A program made the translations under genes and the position numbers. Positions 9,971 to 22,572 of a stretch of DNA of 64,000 bases are shown piece by piece. This DNA is from Strigops habroptila. Lineage: Eukaryota; Chordata; Aves; Psittaciformes; Psittacidae. Location: positions 6,142,211 to 6,206,210 of the forward strand of contig NC_046358.1 of the NCBI RefSeq assembly GCF_004027225.2, given 5' to 3'. Below the pieces are notes generated by a model that worked only from the letters and a program-made list of their open reading frames with translations, was not told where the DNA came from and did not search any database. How positions within the stretch are numbered: the stretch's first letter is position 1; every line of letters begins with the position of its first letter.

Positions 9971-12900
9971 GACAAATATCTCCCCAGGAAATAAAACAAC
10001 AACAACAGAAAAAAGGACAAAAACAGGGAATAAATAAAGTGAAAGCAGGAGGAGCGGCTGATGCAGTGCCCAGCACACCATCTCTGCTTGCCCTGCTGAG
10101 CCGCAGCCAGCAGCACCCACAGAGGTGAAGAGGGTTGGTGAGTGCCCGCCAAGGTGGCAAATGCAGCTCTGCAATAGCAAGAGGAGAGGGAAATGGAGCC
10201 TGTTTGCAAGGGGCTGCTGCTCTCTGCACAAACGCAGCTCCTCTTCCCGCATACACGTAGTATGCAGCAAGAGTTTCATGTGCACAAGCTGGCCCCTTCT
10301 GCTTGGCATGGTAAATCAGGGCTTTGATGGGCATCTGGGAGAAGCAGGGTTGTCCTCTGTTCAGTCTGACATGGAGCTCTCCAGTAAGACAAGGGAGGAG
10401 GTTTGCTTTGCATTTCAGCATCTGTTCTGGGCTAGCTCTAAAACTGTGTCTCTAAAGGACATGTTTCAGGGAGATGAAGGATGCAGGGTGTGGAAGTGGA
10501 AGTTTGGACCAGTTCATTCCGACCAACTTCCCTTCCTCTCTTCATCCCTCCCCAAGCACCCCCACTGACTGCTCCTTAGCCTGCACTACCACAGCACCCA
10601 CCAGTGTGCCAGGCACCAGTGGTGGTGCAGAGGACCTGAGCAGGGTTGAATCCTCTGCAAGCTGGTGCTTGGAGCCACGCTGAAGCCATCCCTTTCCTGA
10701 GGGATTGAGATACCAGCCAGAAAGCAGACACCAGTTTCTAGGAAGACTCATGCTCATTCTGCCCAGGGCCCCGGCAGACTGGATAATGAGGGTCTTACTG
10801 CGCGCCTGTCACCTAACTCATAGTGGAGAAGTATCCCAGCCTTAACCCTCCCCGCGAGAGCACTGACCCCCACAACATCCCTTTAACCCTCTAGGCATGG
10901 GAAAGGCTCGATGCATCCAGACCTTGATCGTACCAAGGTTGGCCCTTGTGCTGTGTTCAGACCAATTCATCTGCTGCAGCTTCAAGAAGGAGTGGCATTT
11001 CCTGGACAAATGAAGCTGGAGCAAGCACTTCCCGGGCAGCCTTGCCCACTGCACCAGGGTTTTGCTGGTGCAGAAGCACAGGGTGGATGTCTTGCCAAGA
11101 GATCCCCGCCTTGATATTAAGGTTTTAGCAGCAGACACACAACCAGTCCCTGTCCCTGCCCCGGCAGACACAAGGATATCCACACCCTGTGTGTGTGTTG
11201 GCATCCATCCCACCTTCCCTACAAGTGGATGTGCTGGTCCTCTTTGGACTTGACTCTGGGTCAGGACAACATCATTTGACCTGGCTTCAGGCCTTGATTT
11301 CCCTGGAACAGTGAGCATGAGCAAATGAGGGTTTGCTGGAGACACTCCCCAGCCCAACCCCTTGTGTGCTGGGCACAGCTGCTCATGACTTCACCTTAGG
11401 GATGTTCCTGGGACCCTCCAGTGATGCCTTCAGCCCAGAGGCTGGACCGCACGGAGGAGGAACTCCAACAAAGGCTCAGTTTATAGCTCATAAGATATAA
11501 GTTAGCTAAGAAAATTACCTTCATCAGCCTGACCAACCCTCCAAACAGTCACTGCAGGCACTGAGCCTTGTCACTGACAATGCCCCAAACCATTGCTGCA
11601 GGTCCTGCGAATCAGAGCTGTGGGAGCGACACCGTCCCTCCTGTCTTGCTGTGAGCCTGTCTCCGTCACCCCTGCGTGGCCTGTGCAGTGTGGCTTTAGT
11701 CCTTCTCAGTGCCCAAGTATCCTGCTCCCTTCCCACCCCAGTGTTAGACAGGCTGAGCCGTGCTGGTGCAGAGGACCCGCATGCACCCGGGTACTGTTTC
11801 CATGACTCAGAGAGGGCTGCAGAAGGCCACGGGGAACCACAAGGCTATTTGCTTGTCTCCAAGAGCCTTGCAGAGGAGTTTCATCCCAGGTCAGCTGGCG
11901 CAGGAGGCACAGCAGCTGGAAGTTTGTCCTTTAAAGGCAGGACTCAGTGTAAACCATGGAGCTCCTCAGCCAGCACTATCAAGGCTGGCTGCACTCCTCT
12001 AGCCAAGAAAACCAGTCAGAGAAACAGAGAAGCCCCCTGCTACCAAAATTGCTATTGAATCTAATTTATTTTATAGCACCTTGCAGCTTGGCAGAGGAGG
12101 CAGCGGGGGCTGGCACCAGGTCCCTCAGCTGAATGTATCTGGAGAAGAAGGGTGCAGGATAATGTGCTGTCTGCAGGGATAAGGCTCATGGCAGAGTCGG
12201 GTTGTGTCGGCCAGTTAACGGGTTAACCTCTCTGGGCTCTTTAAGCAGAATTAGATTGATTCATCTATGGGAAACTCAGCGCTCCAGTTGTGCAACACTG
12301 AGGTCTGAAAACACCACTGTGCAAACACCATGTCCCGGGCCCTCGTGTCCACTCCCGGTCATGGGGCAGCTCTCCAGAGGCTCGCATGGCGCCTCGCTTC
12401 AGTGACCCCTCGATCCCAGACCTTCCCCATGCTGATGCTAATGTTAGCAGGGCCCCCCCGGCAGCACAGCGGGCTGGCTCTGCGCAGAGGGACAAGCATC
12501 CTTATGGGATCTCTGCATGACTGAGATGGGAAGGAGCGTACCCGGCATCTCTCCGTCTCTAGTGCCTTGGGGGTAGTTTGGATCCCTGCTCTGCTGGCAG
12601 TTATGTCATCTGCAGTCCAAATTAAAGCCAAAATAGTATGTATGTGTGCACAGAGAGGAGTGGAGAGCAACAAAACCCTACTCGCATCAGCCTTCGCCTG
12701 ACAACAGGCGCGAGGTGCCTGGGCTTGGGGCTGCCTTTCTGCAGCTCTTAGGAGCAGTGCCTAGCACAGCCATCTCTAGGCTGCTTGCGGAGCTCAGATC
12801 TAGCTCATAAGTGATGCCCGACTTGTGAAACCCTCTGCTACCCTGTGCAGCCACAGGCAGTGAGGTGGCTAAACCCCTACCTAGTGCTGCAGGGAGTTGG

Positions 12901-14364
12901 TGGGATTTGTGTAGGGCCATGTTGGGCTGGGGACCACTATCCTGTGGTGAGAGGTGAATCCTAAGCGGAGCAGGAGAGCTGCAGCCCATAGAGGTTTCCA
13001 GCCCCAGCATGGCTCCCGCTCTGCCCAGAAAGGAGCTAGTGGGATTATCCAGGGAAGGCAGCAGGGAGAGGTTTGCATGAGGTCTGTCCCTTTTGGAAGA
13101 GTTTCCTAGGGCTCTCCTGTGTGGGGGATATGTAATCCCTCCCTGGCAGCTGAAGGTATTCCCATCTCCTTCCTCTCCACCCCTGTGTTCTCCCTATGGA
13201 CCAGGGTTTCATACCTGCTCTCCTTCCCTAGCCCCCACACTTCACATGCTGCCTGTCCATGCCCTGGGCTCCCCTGCCCACTTTCTGCTGCAGCTCCTGT
13301 TCTTCACTCCGTTGCCTTGCTTATGCACAACCTCCAACACTAAACCCTTCGGCAGGTCTTGTGGCCAAGAGGGGTCTAATATTTTCAGTTTCCTTTTTCG
13401 TTAGCACCCCAAAGCTTTCCTTCTGCTCCCTGTCCCCAGGACTAGGGCTCTGTCACATCCACATCCACATCCATCCAGCAGTGCCCTTGCCCAATTTGTG
13501 CCCTTGGTTCAGGGCATCAGCTCTCTTTTCACTCACCCATTGCTCAGCTGACTTATTCATGCTCTCAAAGCCCCACAGAGCCTCATCCTGCTGCATGGGA
13601 CAAGAGGCTGGCACCCGGGCAGGGTGGTGGCATGGGAGATCAGGGCTGTGCGGGGCAGTGGCACAATGAGGAGCTTCCCTGCAATGGGCTTCCCCAAATA
13701 GGGGCTGAGTCCATCCCCAGGCAAGCCCTGTCCTTGTCCCTAAGGCAGGGAGAGGTGCACTTCTAAGCAACCAGATCTGGCATCTTGCAGCTCCCTGCCC
13801 TCTTGCCCCAGTCCATCCTCCAGCACCGTTTCTCCCACAGGCATCTGATCCCAGCCACTAACCTCTCCCTGGAGAGAGCCTGGCTAACCCAGGCAGGCAC
13901 TTGTTGCTATAATTCTCTTGCTCCTTCAAGGGGAAGGCAGGCCAGCTGAGCCCAACGCCCTTCCCTATAGGACCTGTAGCTGCAGTGGGGTTATTTCTGC
14001 TGTGTTGCCTTGAAACAGCTGGGTCCTATCAAAGCTTCAGCCCAGGGATATAAAAGAACGTGAGCATCTCTCAGAGGCAGAGAGTATTAATGCAGTAGAT
14101 GAAGTGTGGCTCTAGCTCAGCTGAGAGCCAAGCACCTTCCTGGCTCAACAGTATGGGCTGAGCTTTGCCACCAGCCCAAAGCTGCTCCACTTTGGGGGGA
14201 CAAGGCAAAGGGCACAGGAGGGAGGGACTGTGTCCCCCCTAGCCTTGCTGAGGGACCCTACTGTGGTGAGCCTTCTGCCCCTGTGATGTTACCCACTGGA
14301 GCTGGTGACTGTGGGAGCTGTGGGATGGACACAGCAGGGTAAGGCTGGACTTTGGCTACAATCA

Positions 14365-14520
14365 CATTTGCCGGGCACGCTTGCTGTTAGTGTTCCATAA
14401 TAACTGATAGGTTATTTATTGGGCCTAATAATTGGGTTATAGATGGTTAATCAATTGTCAGTGGCCAGCGTACAGGCTGGCTATGTATAGGAGTCGCTTA
14501 ACCCCTTAAAAACACTTTCT
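14365..14520. promoter_or_regulatory. AT-rich island in CHRM4 intron 1
   Basis: A compact AT-rich block with 'ccataataactgatagg', 'gggcctaataattggg' and 'ggttaatcaattgtc'. It has no open frame and is no repeat I recognise. The motif density resembles conserved non-coding elements. Confidence 0.2.
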
Positions 14521-17500
14521 CACCAATTTCCTTCTTGTTTGGTAGTGCTGTGGGTCAATGGTGTGCAGCCCTGTATGATCCAGGGCATCTTAGGGGTACA
14601 GGCAAGCGGTGGGGAGGCAGCTGTGGGATGCTGGACTGGGCACTATTTGTGTGAGTGGCTTGTAAGTCATCACTCTGACCCTTCTTGCAGCTGGGTGCAT
14701 GCCACCATGGACGGGGTGCATCAGTTTTGCTTCAAAACCCAGCAGCAACCAGCTAGTTTCAAGCAGCACAGGGAGCTCCTGGCTTGCTTGGGGTGGTGGT
14801 GGTGAGGTTAGCTGACTGCAACGCTCCCTTCTGGCCTCAGACACAGCAAATGTTCAACGCCTGATGCACAAACATGTGCTGAGCTTGGGAAAGTGTCTCC
14901 AGCCCCTTTTCCTTCCCCAACAACCCTCAGCTCCTGTGCCACTGACCTCACTGCTGCTCTGGTAGCTCCAGGAAAAGCCATCAGACACTCCAAGCTCGAG
15001 GGGACAGAGGAATTTGCTTTGTGTCATGAGAACCAGTTGAAGAGCAGAGGAAGAAAGGGGAGTAAATTGTTTATTGGAAAAATAAAATGCCCAGATCCAC
15101 CCTATGTGTTACTGCAAGACCAAATTCCTCTGGTGAGATTTCAGATCTTCTCTGGAGCAGCATAAGGACTTCAAGGGTCCATCGACTCTCTCTGTGCTGG
15201 CTCCAGAGACAGCCCTGCCATCCCAGTGCAGCAAATCCCCCTGGACCCTCACCTCCTTCCTGCTTTCCCGGTTGGTTTGTTGCCTTCATCGTTCCTAATG
15301 GGGAGGCACGGAGTGGTCTGGCACCAGGCAAAGCACACCCCGACAGAGCAAACCCAGGCTAATCCCCTGCCAGGCACAGGCCCTCTCCTTGATCTTCTCC
15401 CCATGTGTTGTATTTCTAAGGTGCCAGTTCCTGGTACCTTGGAGCATTATTTTCACGCTTTGAGGGGTGTGAATCTGTCAACCAGAACAATCCTTCACTA
15501 GCTGAAAACTGGTGCTATGACTCAGGGACTAATTAATGGCTATTAGATAACGCAATTAGAGCTGAAAACTGTCACCCCTCTCTGAGTGTCCCTTCCCTTT
15601 GTGTGCAGGAGCCATAAACACAAGTATCTGTTCAGCATCTTCTGTCCCTCCTCCCCTCAGATTCAGGTTGTGGCTGCACTAACCGCCCAGTCCCACATCC
15701 CATCAGCAGTTTGACAAGATAGAACTAATCCCATTAAGATGTTCACCCTCTCGGCGCTTCTAGGAAAGCCAAGACAAGCAGAGGGCCGACAGCAGGGCTG
15801 GGAGGGCTGGCCCTGCTCTTTCCAACAGTGGTGCCAGAGCTGATGTGCCCTGACCCCAGCCCTGTGCACTCAGCCAGAGCAGGGGGTGATGTGTGCCTTC
15901 CCCTGGGCATGTCCCCGGGAGCAGATCACACTCGGAAACCTCTGTGAAAGTGATGCTTTCTCTAATTCCATTCCTTCCCCTACGAGCACCTTCTTTCCCT
16001 GACTGGTGTGAGCTTGGTTTCTGGTGGCAATGCTTGCTGAGTGTGCTGGGTGCGTGCACAGCCCTGCCCATTCCCATAGACCTTGCTTCAAGCTACATGT
16101 GGACCAGCTGTGACTCTGCTCCTACTCCTCCTGGCCCTGAGGATGGGGATGGTATGGTGGCAGTGACAGAGCAGGGTGGTGGTGTGAGGGACAGGGGCCA
16201 TGGAGGGGCACAGGGAGGGTGTATGGTACAGGGAACAGAGGCAGGGGACACTGGGGCAGTAGGGCTGCTTGCTCCAGGAGCTCATCCCATAGCTCGAGGT
16301 GCCACCATCTCATGGGCGTATGTGAACACCAACCTCTCCTGCTGCCTGCTCCATGCTGGTGGGGAGATAAGCGGGGATGGGCAGGAAGGAGCAAGACCCC
16401 CTGTTCCACATGGGTTGAATGCTCAGCAGGCCACTCAATGGAGTGCTCCATGACAGGGTGTCGTGGTTTAACCCAGGACACAGGGCTTTCTCCTTTCCTG
16501 CCTTGTGATGTGCTCCAAGGCTCTTTGCAGGGGCTGACAGGCTGAAGGCTTACCGGAGTGACACACAAGGTGTGCAGCAAGGAAATAGCAGGAGCACTTC
16601 ACCATGCCCTCAGACATCACCCTGTGACTGAGGAGGCATGGGCAGAACTGGCTTTGATCACTTGCTCTGGAGCCATCTCCTTGCCCTACAGTGATGACAT
16701 CTCGGGCAGTGATGTGGTGGCATCTCAGGCTGCTGTGCCAAGTGCTGCCCAAAATAGGTGGACCCTACCCAAATTACAACCTTTTCTGTTTGGATCTGTG
16801 GCTGCCTGTGCCTCGTGTCTTCATCCATAACATTCAAGATGTTGGGTGGGAAGGGAAAAGCGATTCCCTGTCTTGAGGGCATGCTTTCTGAACGCTGCGG
16901 CAGCACAGGAACCCTTAAACCGAAAGATGCTGTCGGTGAAGATTTAGAGGCTCCTAATGACTTTGACGGAGAGGAGAATACCAGCCATAAATCACTGCCA
17001 GAAGTCCTATGGAGGGAGAAGGCTGGTAATGGAGCTTGTAGCTGGCTGGTGAGAGCAGGTCTGAGAGAGCACCCACTGAGTGCTGCAGACAAGGCATGGT
17101 GTGTGCAGGCTGAACAGCCAATTGGTGTCTCAGGTAGGGGCCTCAGCACCAGGAGCCCTTCTGAAGTGTCCTCTGGGCTTTGCCAAGGCTGCATCTCCTC
17201 CCCGGCTATGGTGCCAGCATGGAGATGGGGAGACAAAAGGGGATAGAGACAGAGAGGGCAATGTGGGACAGGGGGCATGAGGGAAGGGAGAGGAGAAATG
17301 TGCTCCTGTAGGCACAGAGGAGAGAGATGGGCACTGGAGGGCATGGGGGAGGCATTTAGCTGAGACACCCCAGGTCTGGAGAGGTCTCTTGGTTTCTGGG
17401 GGCTCCACAGCACTGGGGACAGTGATGCAGCTGGTGTGAAAGTGGAGATGGAATCACACTAATAAGTGTGATTCCACTGCAGCACTGCAGCTCTCCTGTG

Positions 17501-19051
17501 TGCTCCCTCTGTCCTCAGGCACATCCTGGGGCACAGGCAGAGCTGGTGCTGCCCAAGGGCTATGCCTCCACCTGGGTCCTCCCTGCACAACCTCAGTGCT
17601 CTTCATCTCAAAGGCAAACAGCAGGATCTATCCCCAGTGCCTATGCAGGCATGACCCATGGCTTGGTCAGCCAGTCTGAGACCTGGTCCCAGCTCTGGAC
17701 TGAGCTGCCTGCCCTGCTCAGTGAGCTCAGAGGGGTTGTCAGGGGCAGAGGACAGAGATAGCAGGATGGAGAGAGCAGAAGATGGGGAAAAAGGAATGCC
17801 CAATAGGCTGTGGCATGGCAGAAAATAGCCAGAGTGTTGGAGGTGAGGGTGAGCTGTGTACACATCTTCCAGCTTGTTGTATGTCTGTGTTGTGCGTATC
17901 CTCGCACCCTTAACCACTATCAGTCCCCCTCCTACCCTCAATAGGGAGATTGCTTTATACTTGCCCTTCAGTGAAGGCTCATTTTCGAAGTACTCGTTGA
18001 AGTCCTTCACCCTGCGGCTGCAGTTGTGTCTCAGCCCATCACTTTCCAGCATGACCTCTGGGTGGCATCCGAAGGCGAGTGAATGGGGCCACGCCAGTGT
18101 TTTCCTCCTTCATTTCTGTGACCAGTTTTATGGAGTGGAATGAGATGGACTTTTCTTACTTGGGGCAACTGAGAGCGCAAACCTCTGTCAAGGCTGGTAA
18201 TGAATTAAATGCACTTAGATGAGGATGCTGGTTCATGAACTGAAGTGGAAAAACTGAAACCCTCATTTTAGCAGAGATGAAGGAAAGGTTTCTTTTCAAG
18301 ATTTTCAAATTCTTCCTGGAAGAGCTGGGGTAGATGTCTGCTTGATTGCTAGCTTGTCTGATTGGTTTGATTAGCTGTTACAGGAATGACAGCTAAATCT
18401 CCCCATCTCACCAAAGCGAAGAATTTAAAACTCATTTCAATTGTACTGAAACCAACCCCCAAACTGCCACAATTATATATTGCTAAGCCATCTTATACAC
18501 TTGTCACCTCTTCTTGCATCCTTGGCAGAGTGCCTAGGAAGGATGGCAGCAGAAAACGCTTTCACTCTCCCTTTATGCATCTCTTCCCCTTGCGTTGGAG
18601 CTGAGTGCGAATCTGGGCAGTGCCACAGGGCTTCCTTGCCCCATTAGTATTTTGCATTTTTGAAGGGTTTCTTGCTTTTCAAAGCACTTCATGGGCCATG
18701 TGTACCAGGCGCAGAGGATAATGGTACAGATGCATTTCCCTGTCCCTCACACACTTCTTTCCGCTGTGTGTGTAGGCAAAGCCCAGCCGCTGCTGCAGCT
18801 GTAGCCTCGCTAATGGAGAAGCTGCCGTAAGAGCTACGTTGGTTCCCCAGCTTTAGCATCATAGCAGCCGTGCTCTCTTTTTCTCACACCTGCATCTCTT
18901 TAAAAAGCTGTTCTATTAAACCCTTGGCTGTTTGCTGATGGCAAGCATTGTGCCGATGCTACCCTCAGCACAAATTTCTTTTAAATGACTTTACAAATAC
19001 AAACTGGTCCCAGAACCTGCCAAACCTTGCTTTGGAGAGGCGTGCGTTAAT

Positions 19052-19104
19052 GTTTACACATTTAGCATGTCTATACATTTAGCATGTTTATACATTTAGC
19101 AAAA
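19052..19104 (+). repeat. Three tandem 17-bp units
   Basis: Three consecutive copies of an approximately 17-bp unit built on TACATTTAGCATGT. The first unit reads tttacacatttagcatg and the third diverges at its end (tttagcaaaa). This is a short minisatellite. Confidence 0.85.
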
Positions 19105-19459
19105 TCAGCCTCAGGAGTCCCAGGTGTTTGGATCCAGCATCGTCACCCAAACCAGCTCGCAGAGACCTGCTGTGCCAAGTGCTCCTGCTGCACACTCTAG
19201 TGTGAACACACAGCTCCCACTGGGCTACCAGCACCAGCGCTCATGGGGCAGTGGCCCAGGCACTGAGTGGAGCTGCTGGAGGCACTGTCCTGGCTGGGCT
19301 GGTAGGGTCAGGATGTCCCTAGCACCCAAGGTAAGGTGAAGCCCAGCAGGTTTTGGTGTCTGGATGGTGTGAGTAAAGCAGGTCTGATGGGAAGCTCCTC
19401 TGTCCTGCACAGCTCCCCAAGTGCCTTTGCTTCTCCCTCCCCTTCCAGGAAATTCCCCT

Positions 19460-19782
19460 TCATAGAATCAGAGAATGGTTTGGGTTGGAAAGGACCAAGA
19501 TCATCTAGTTTCAACTCCCTGCCGTGGGTCTCGCACTGGACCGTGTCACCCAAGGCTCTGTCCGACCTGGCCTTGAACACTGCCAGGGATGGGGCAGCCA
19601 CAGCTTCTCTGAGCACCCTGTGCCAGTGTCTCACCACCCTCATAGTAAAGAACTTCCTTATATCTAACCTGAACTTCCCCTGTTTAAGTTTGAACCCATC
19701 ACCCCTTGTTCTATTGCTACAGTCCCTGATGAAGAGTCCCTCTCCAGCATCCTTGCAGGCCCCCTTCAGCTACTGGAAGGCA
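19460..19782 (-). repeat. CR1 LINE 3' fragment
   Basis: The CR1 3' end in reverse orientation: it starts with 'tcatagaatcagagaatggt' and continues with 'tttgggttggaaaggaccaa', then 'ctggccttgaacactgccag', and ends at the 'ccctctccagcatccttgca' block. It lies in CHRM4 intron 1. Confidence 0.94.
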
Positions 19783-20129
19783 ACACATCAATTTTGGTCC
19801 ATTGATTTTTCACTTTTAAAGCCCATTCTCCTCTTACCTTGGGGGTTAACCACAGGCATCTCCATTTGGATGAGGACACTCTTTCCGTCCATAATCCTTG
19901 TCACCTTTCATAAATAATTCCATTCGGCAGGCTGAGGTGGCTGGCTTCACCACACACATCTCCACGGCTGGTGTAGCTGCAGCTGCAGTGTGATGCGGGA
20001 TGGGGGAAAGGGACCAGCATTTGCTGGCATTGTTGGCTGATGGGCTGGAGCCCATGCAGCCAGCTCATGCAGCCCTTCCCTCTCCCTCATCTGTCGGGGC
20101 TGGGCTGTGGACTAGGCCAAGCCAAATTA

Positions 20130-20385
20130 GAACCATAGAATCAACCATGTTGGAAAAGACCTTTAAGATCACCAAGTCCAACCGTTCCTCCAGCACTGCC
20201 AAGGCCACCACTAAACCATGTCACTGAGGGCCTCATCTACACTGTTTCTGAACACTTCCATGGACAGTGACTCCACCACTGCCCTGGGCAGCCTGTTCCA
20301 ACGCCTGAGCACCCTCTTGGTGAAGAAGTTGTTCCTAACATCCAATCTAAACCTCCCCTGGGGCAGCTTGAGGCTATTTTCTTTT
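20130..20385 (-). repeat. CR1 LINE 3' fragment
   Basis: A second reverse CR1 copy close to the CHRM4 coding exon, with 'accatagaatcaaccatgtt', 'ggaaaagacctttaagatca' and 'ctaaacctcccctggggcag'. It belongs to a subfamily different from the copy at 19460, judging by the middle section. Confidence 0.92.
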
Positions 20386-21094
20386 CACCTTTTACCCAGC
20401 TTCACCCTTGTTTGGGTTTTCAGCATCTGCCTCCAGGCAATGTTACCCCTTCCCCTTCTGTTGGGAAGGTTGGTGCCTGCCTTTAAGACACCTTGGGACT
20501 CTCATGAACTCCTTGGGCTGAATCTGTAATATAACTTCTTGTTTTCCCTGTCCCAGATTTCATCTTCCAGAAGGAGCTGTTTGCTGCCAGAGACACAGGT
20601 GAGCTGAGAGGACCATGGCATGGGCTTTGTGGGTGCTTTGGGGATGCCAGTGGGACATGCTGAGGGCACACCATAAAGCTGCTCTTGTCCCTGGCGCAGG
20701 GCACTGGCTCTGTGCTGTGCTGTCATAGCAGCAAGTGCTGTACATCACCACTCTGCTCCACATCCCCCTTTCTCGCGCAGTCCCAGGGGCATCCTGCTGG
20801 GATGGGGTGCCTGGCCCTGCAGAGAAGCCCTGGCCGAAAGGGCTGTCCCCAGCTCTGTCCCTGCTCTGGTCCCTGCAGCCCCATGTGTCTCCTCCATTGC
20901 TAAATGGGGGGACAAAAAGTGCCTTTAAAGGCACGCCTGGAGGAAGCTGCCATGGCAGAGAGAAGCCCAGTAACATCAGGAGATCTTTCAAGCCAAGAGC
21001 AGTGCTGGCCCGGGGAACCGAGGAGGCAGCAAACGCTGCCAGCACGGGCTGGCAGATGTCATATTCTCCCTTTCTGTCCCCACTCCCCTTGCAG

Positions 21095-22572
21095 ACCCCA
21101 TGCACAACTTCTCTGCTCAGCCCTGGCAGGCGAAGATGGCCAACCTGACCTACGACAACTTCACCCTGGGCAACCACTCCGAGGTGGCCATCCAGCCTCC
21201 CACCAACTACAAGACAGTGGAGCTGATTTTCATCGCCACGGTCACTGGCTCGCTCAGCCTCGTCACGGTGGTGGGGAACATCCTGGTGATGCTGTCCATC
21301 AAGGTGAACCGCCAGCTCCAGACTGTCAACAATTACTTCCTCTTCAGCCTGGCCTGTGCAGACCTCATCATCGGGGTCTTCTCCATGAACCTCTACACAG
21401 TCTACATCATCAAAGGCTACTGGCCACTAGGGGCTGTGGTGTGCGACCTGTGGCTGGCCCTGGACTACGTGGTGAGCAATGCCTCTGTCATGAACTTGCT
21501 CATCATCAGCTTTGACCGGTACTTCTGTGTCACCAAGCCCCTGACGTACCCGGCCAGGAGGACCACCAAGATGGCAGGGCTAATGATCGCGTTCGCGTGG
21601 GTATTGTCCTTCATTCTCTGGGCCCCTGCCATCTTGTTCTGGCAGTTCATTGTGGGCAAGAGGACAGTCCCTGAGAGGGAATGCTACATCCAGTTCCTCT
21701 CCAACCCGGCGGTGACCTTCGGCACGGCCATCGCTGCTTTCTACCTGCCCGTAGTCATCATGACAGTGCTGTACATCCACATCTCCCTGGCCAGCAGGAG
21801 CAGGGTGGGGAGGCACAAGCCTGAAAGCAGGAAAGATAGGAAAGGCAGGTCCCTCAGCTTCTTCAAGGCCCCCCTGATCAAACAGAACAACAATAACTCC
21901 CCCAAGAGGGCCACAGAGGTGAAGGAGGAGGTGAGGAACGGCAAAGTGGATGACCAGACTTCAGCACAGACAGAAGGCACTGGCCATCAGGAGGAGAAGG
22001 AGACATCCAACGAGTCCAGCACTGTCAGCATGACCCAGACCACAAAAGACAAGCCCACAGCGGAGATCTTGCCAGCAGCACAAAGTCAGAGCCCGTCCCA
22101 CCGCCGGACGAACCCGACTTCCAAGTGGTCCAAGATTAAGATCGTCACCAAGCAGAGCGGGTCTGAATGTGTCACTGCCATCGAGATTGTCCCCGGGAAG
22201 GGAGGAGCCTCTGACCGCAACTCGCTGGCCAACAGCCGCCCGGCCAATGTTGCCAGGAAGTTTGCCAGCATCGCCAGGAGCCAGGTACGGAAGAAGCGGC
22301 AGATGGCAGCCCGGGAGAAGAAGGTCACCCGCACCATATTTGCCATCCTGCTGGCCTTCATGGTCACGTGGACTCCGTACAATGTGATGGTCCTCATCAA
22401 CACCTTCTGCGAGACCTGTGTACCCGAAACAGTGTGGTCCATCGGCTACTGGCTCTGCTACGTCAACAGCACCATCAACCCAGCCTGCTATGCCCTCTGC
22501 AATGCCACGTTCAAGAAAACCTTCAAGCACCTTCTCCTGTGCCAGTACAGGAACATTGGCACAGCCAGATAA
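21095..22572 (+). CDS. CHRM4: Muscarinic acetylcholine receptor M4 (main coding exon)
   Basis: One exon encodes the whole classical avian M4 receptor, 490 residues from ATG 21100 to TAA 22570-22572. It is a plasma-membrane class A GPCR for acetylcholine coupling to Gi/o. Visible landmarks are N-terminal N-glycosylation sequons (N3, N15, N20, N25); the TM1 GNILVM motif; TM3 Asp122, which binds the amine of acetylcholine; the extracellular disulfide pair C115-C195; the DRY motif 139-141; a long lysine-rich third intracellular loop (about 232-410, as in M2/M4); TM6 '[13 protein letters not shown]'; and TM7 NPACY. A second Met at residue 13 (21136) lies in stronger context (A at -3, G at +4) and corresponds to the mammalian start. 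The acceptor at 21094 lies five bases before ATG 21100. The gene converges on MDK. Confidence 0.98.

Larger units (their letters stand above)
7951..21094 (+). other. CHRM4: CHRM4 intron 1 (13.1 kb)
   Basis: Donor GTGAGT at 7951 and acceptor tract 'ctgtccccactccccttgcag' ending at 21094 delimit this intron. I find no internal coding exon. It contains AT-rich islands near 9815-9970, 14365-14520 and 15515-15570, a 17-bp tandem repeat at 19052-19104 and two minus-oriented CR1 fragments at its 3' end. Confidence 0.7.

Noticed and set aside
12214-12227. Paired GTTAAC sites resembling an HNF1 motif
   Set aside because: The spacing and flanks deviate from the consensus, and a single palindromic hexamer pair is weak evidence with no link to a nearby liver-type gene.
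13452-13475. (CACATC)n-like short repeat
   Set aside because: Only about three units; too short and ordinary to report as a feature.
16461-16482. 'gtcgtggtttaaccc' resembling the start of some avian retroviral LTRs
   Set aside because: Only about 20 bases match what I remember and no LTR body, tRNA-binding site or second copy follows.
16658-17413. A 251-codon minus-strand open frame inside CHRM4 intron 1
   Set aside because: The composition is Ser/Pro/His-rich without motifs, there are competing frames on both strands and no coherent splice or promoter context.
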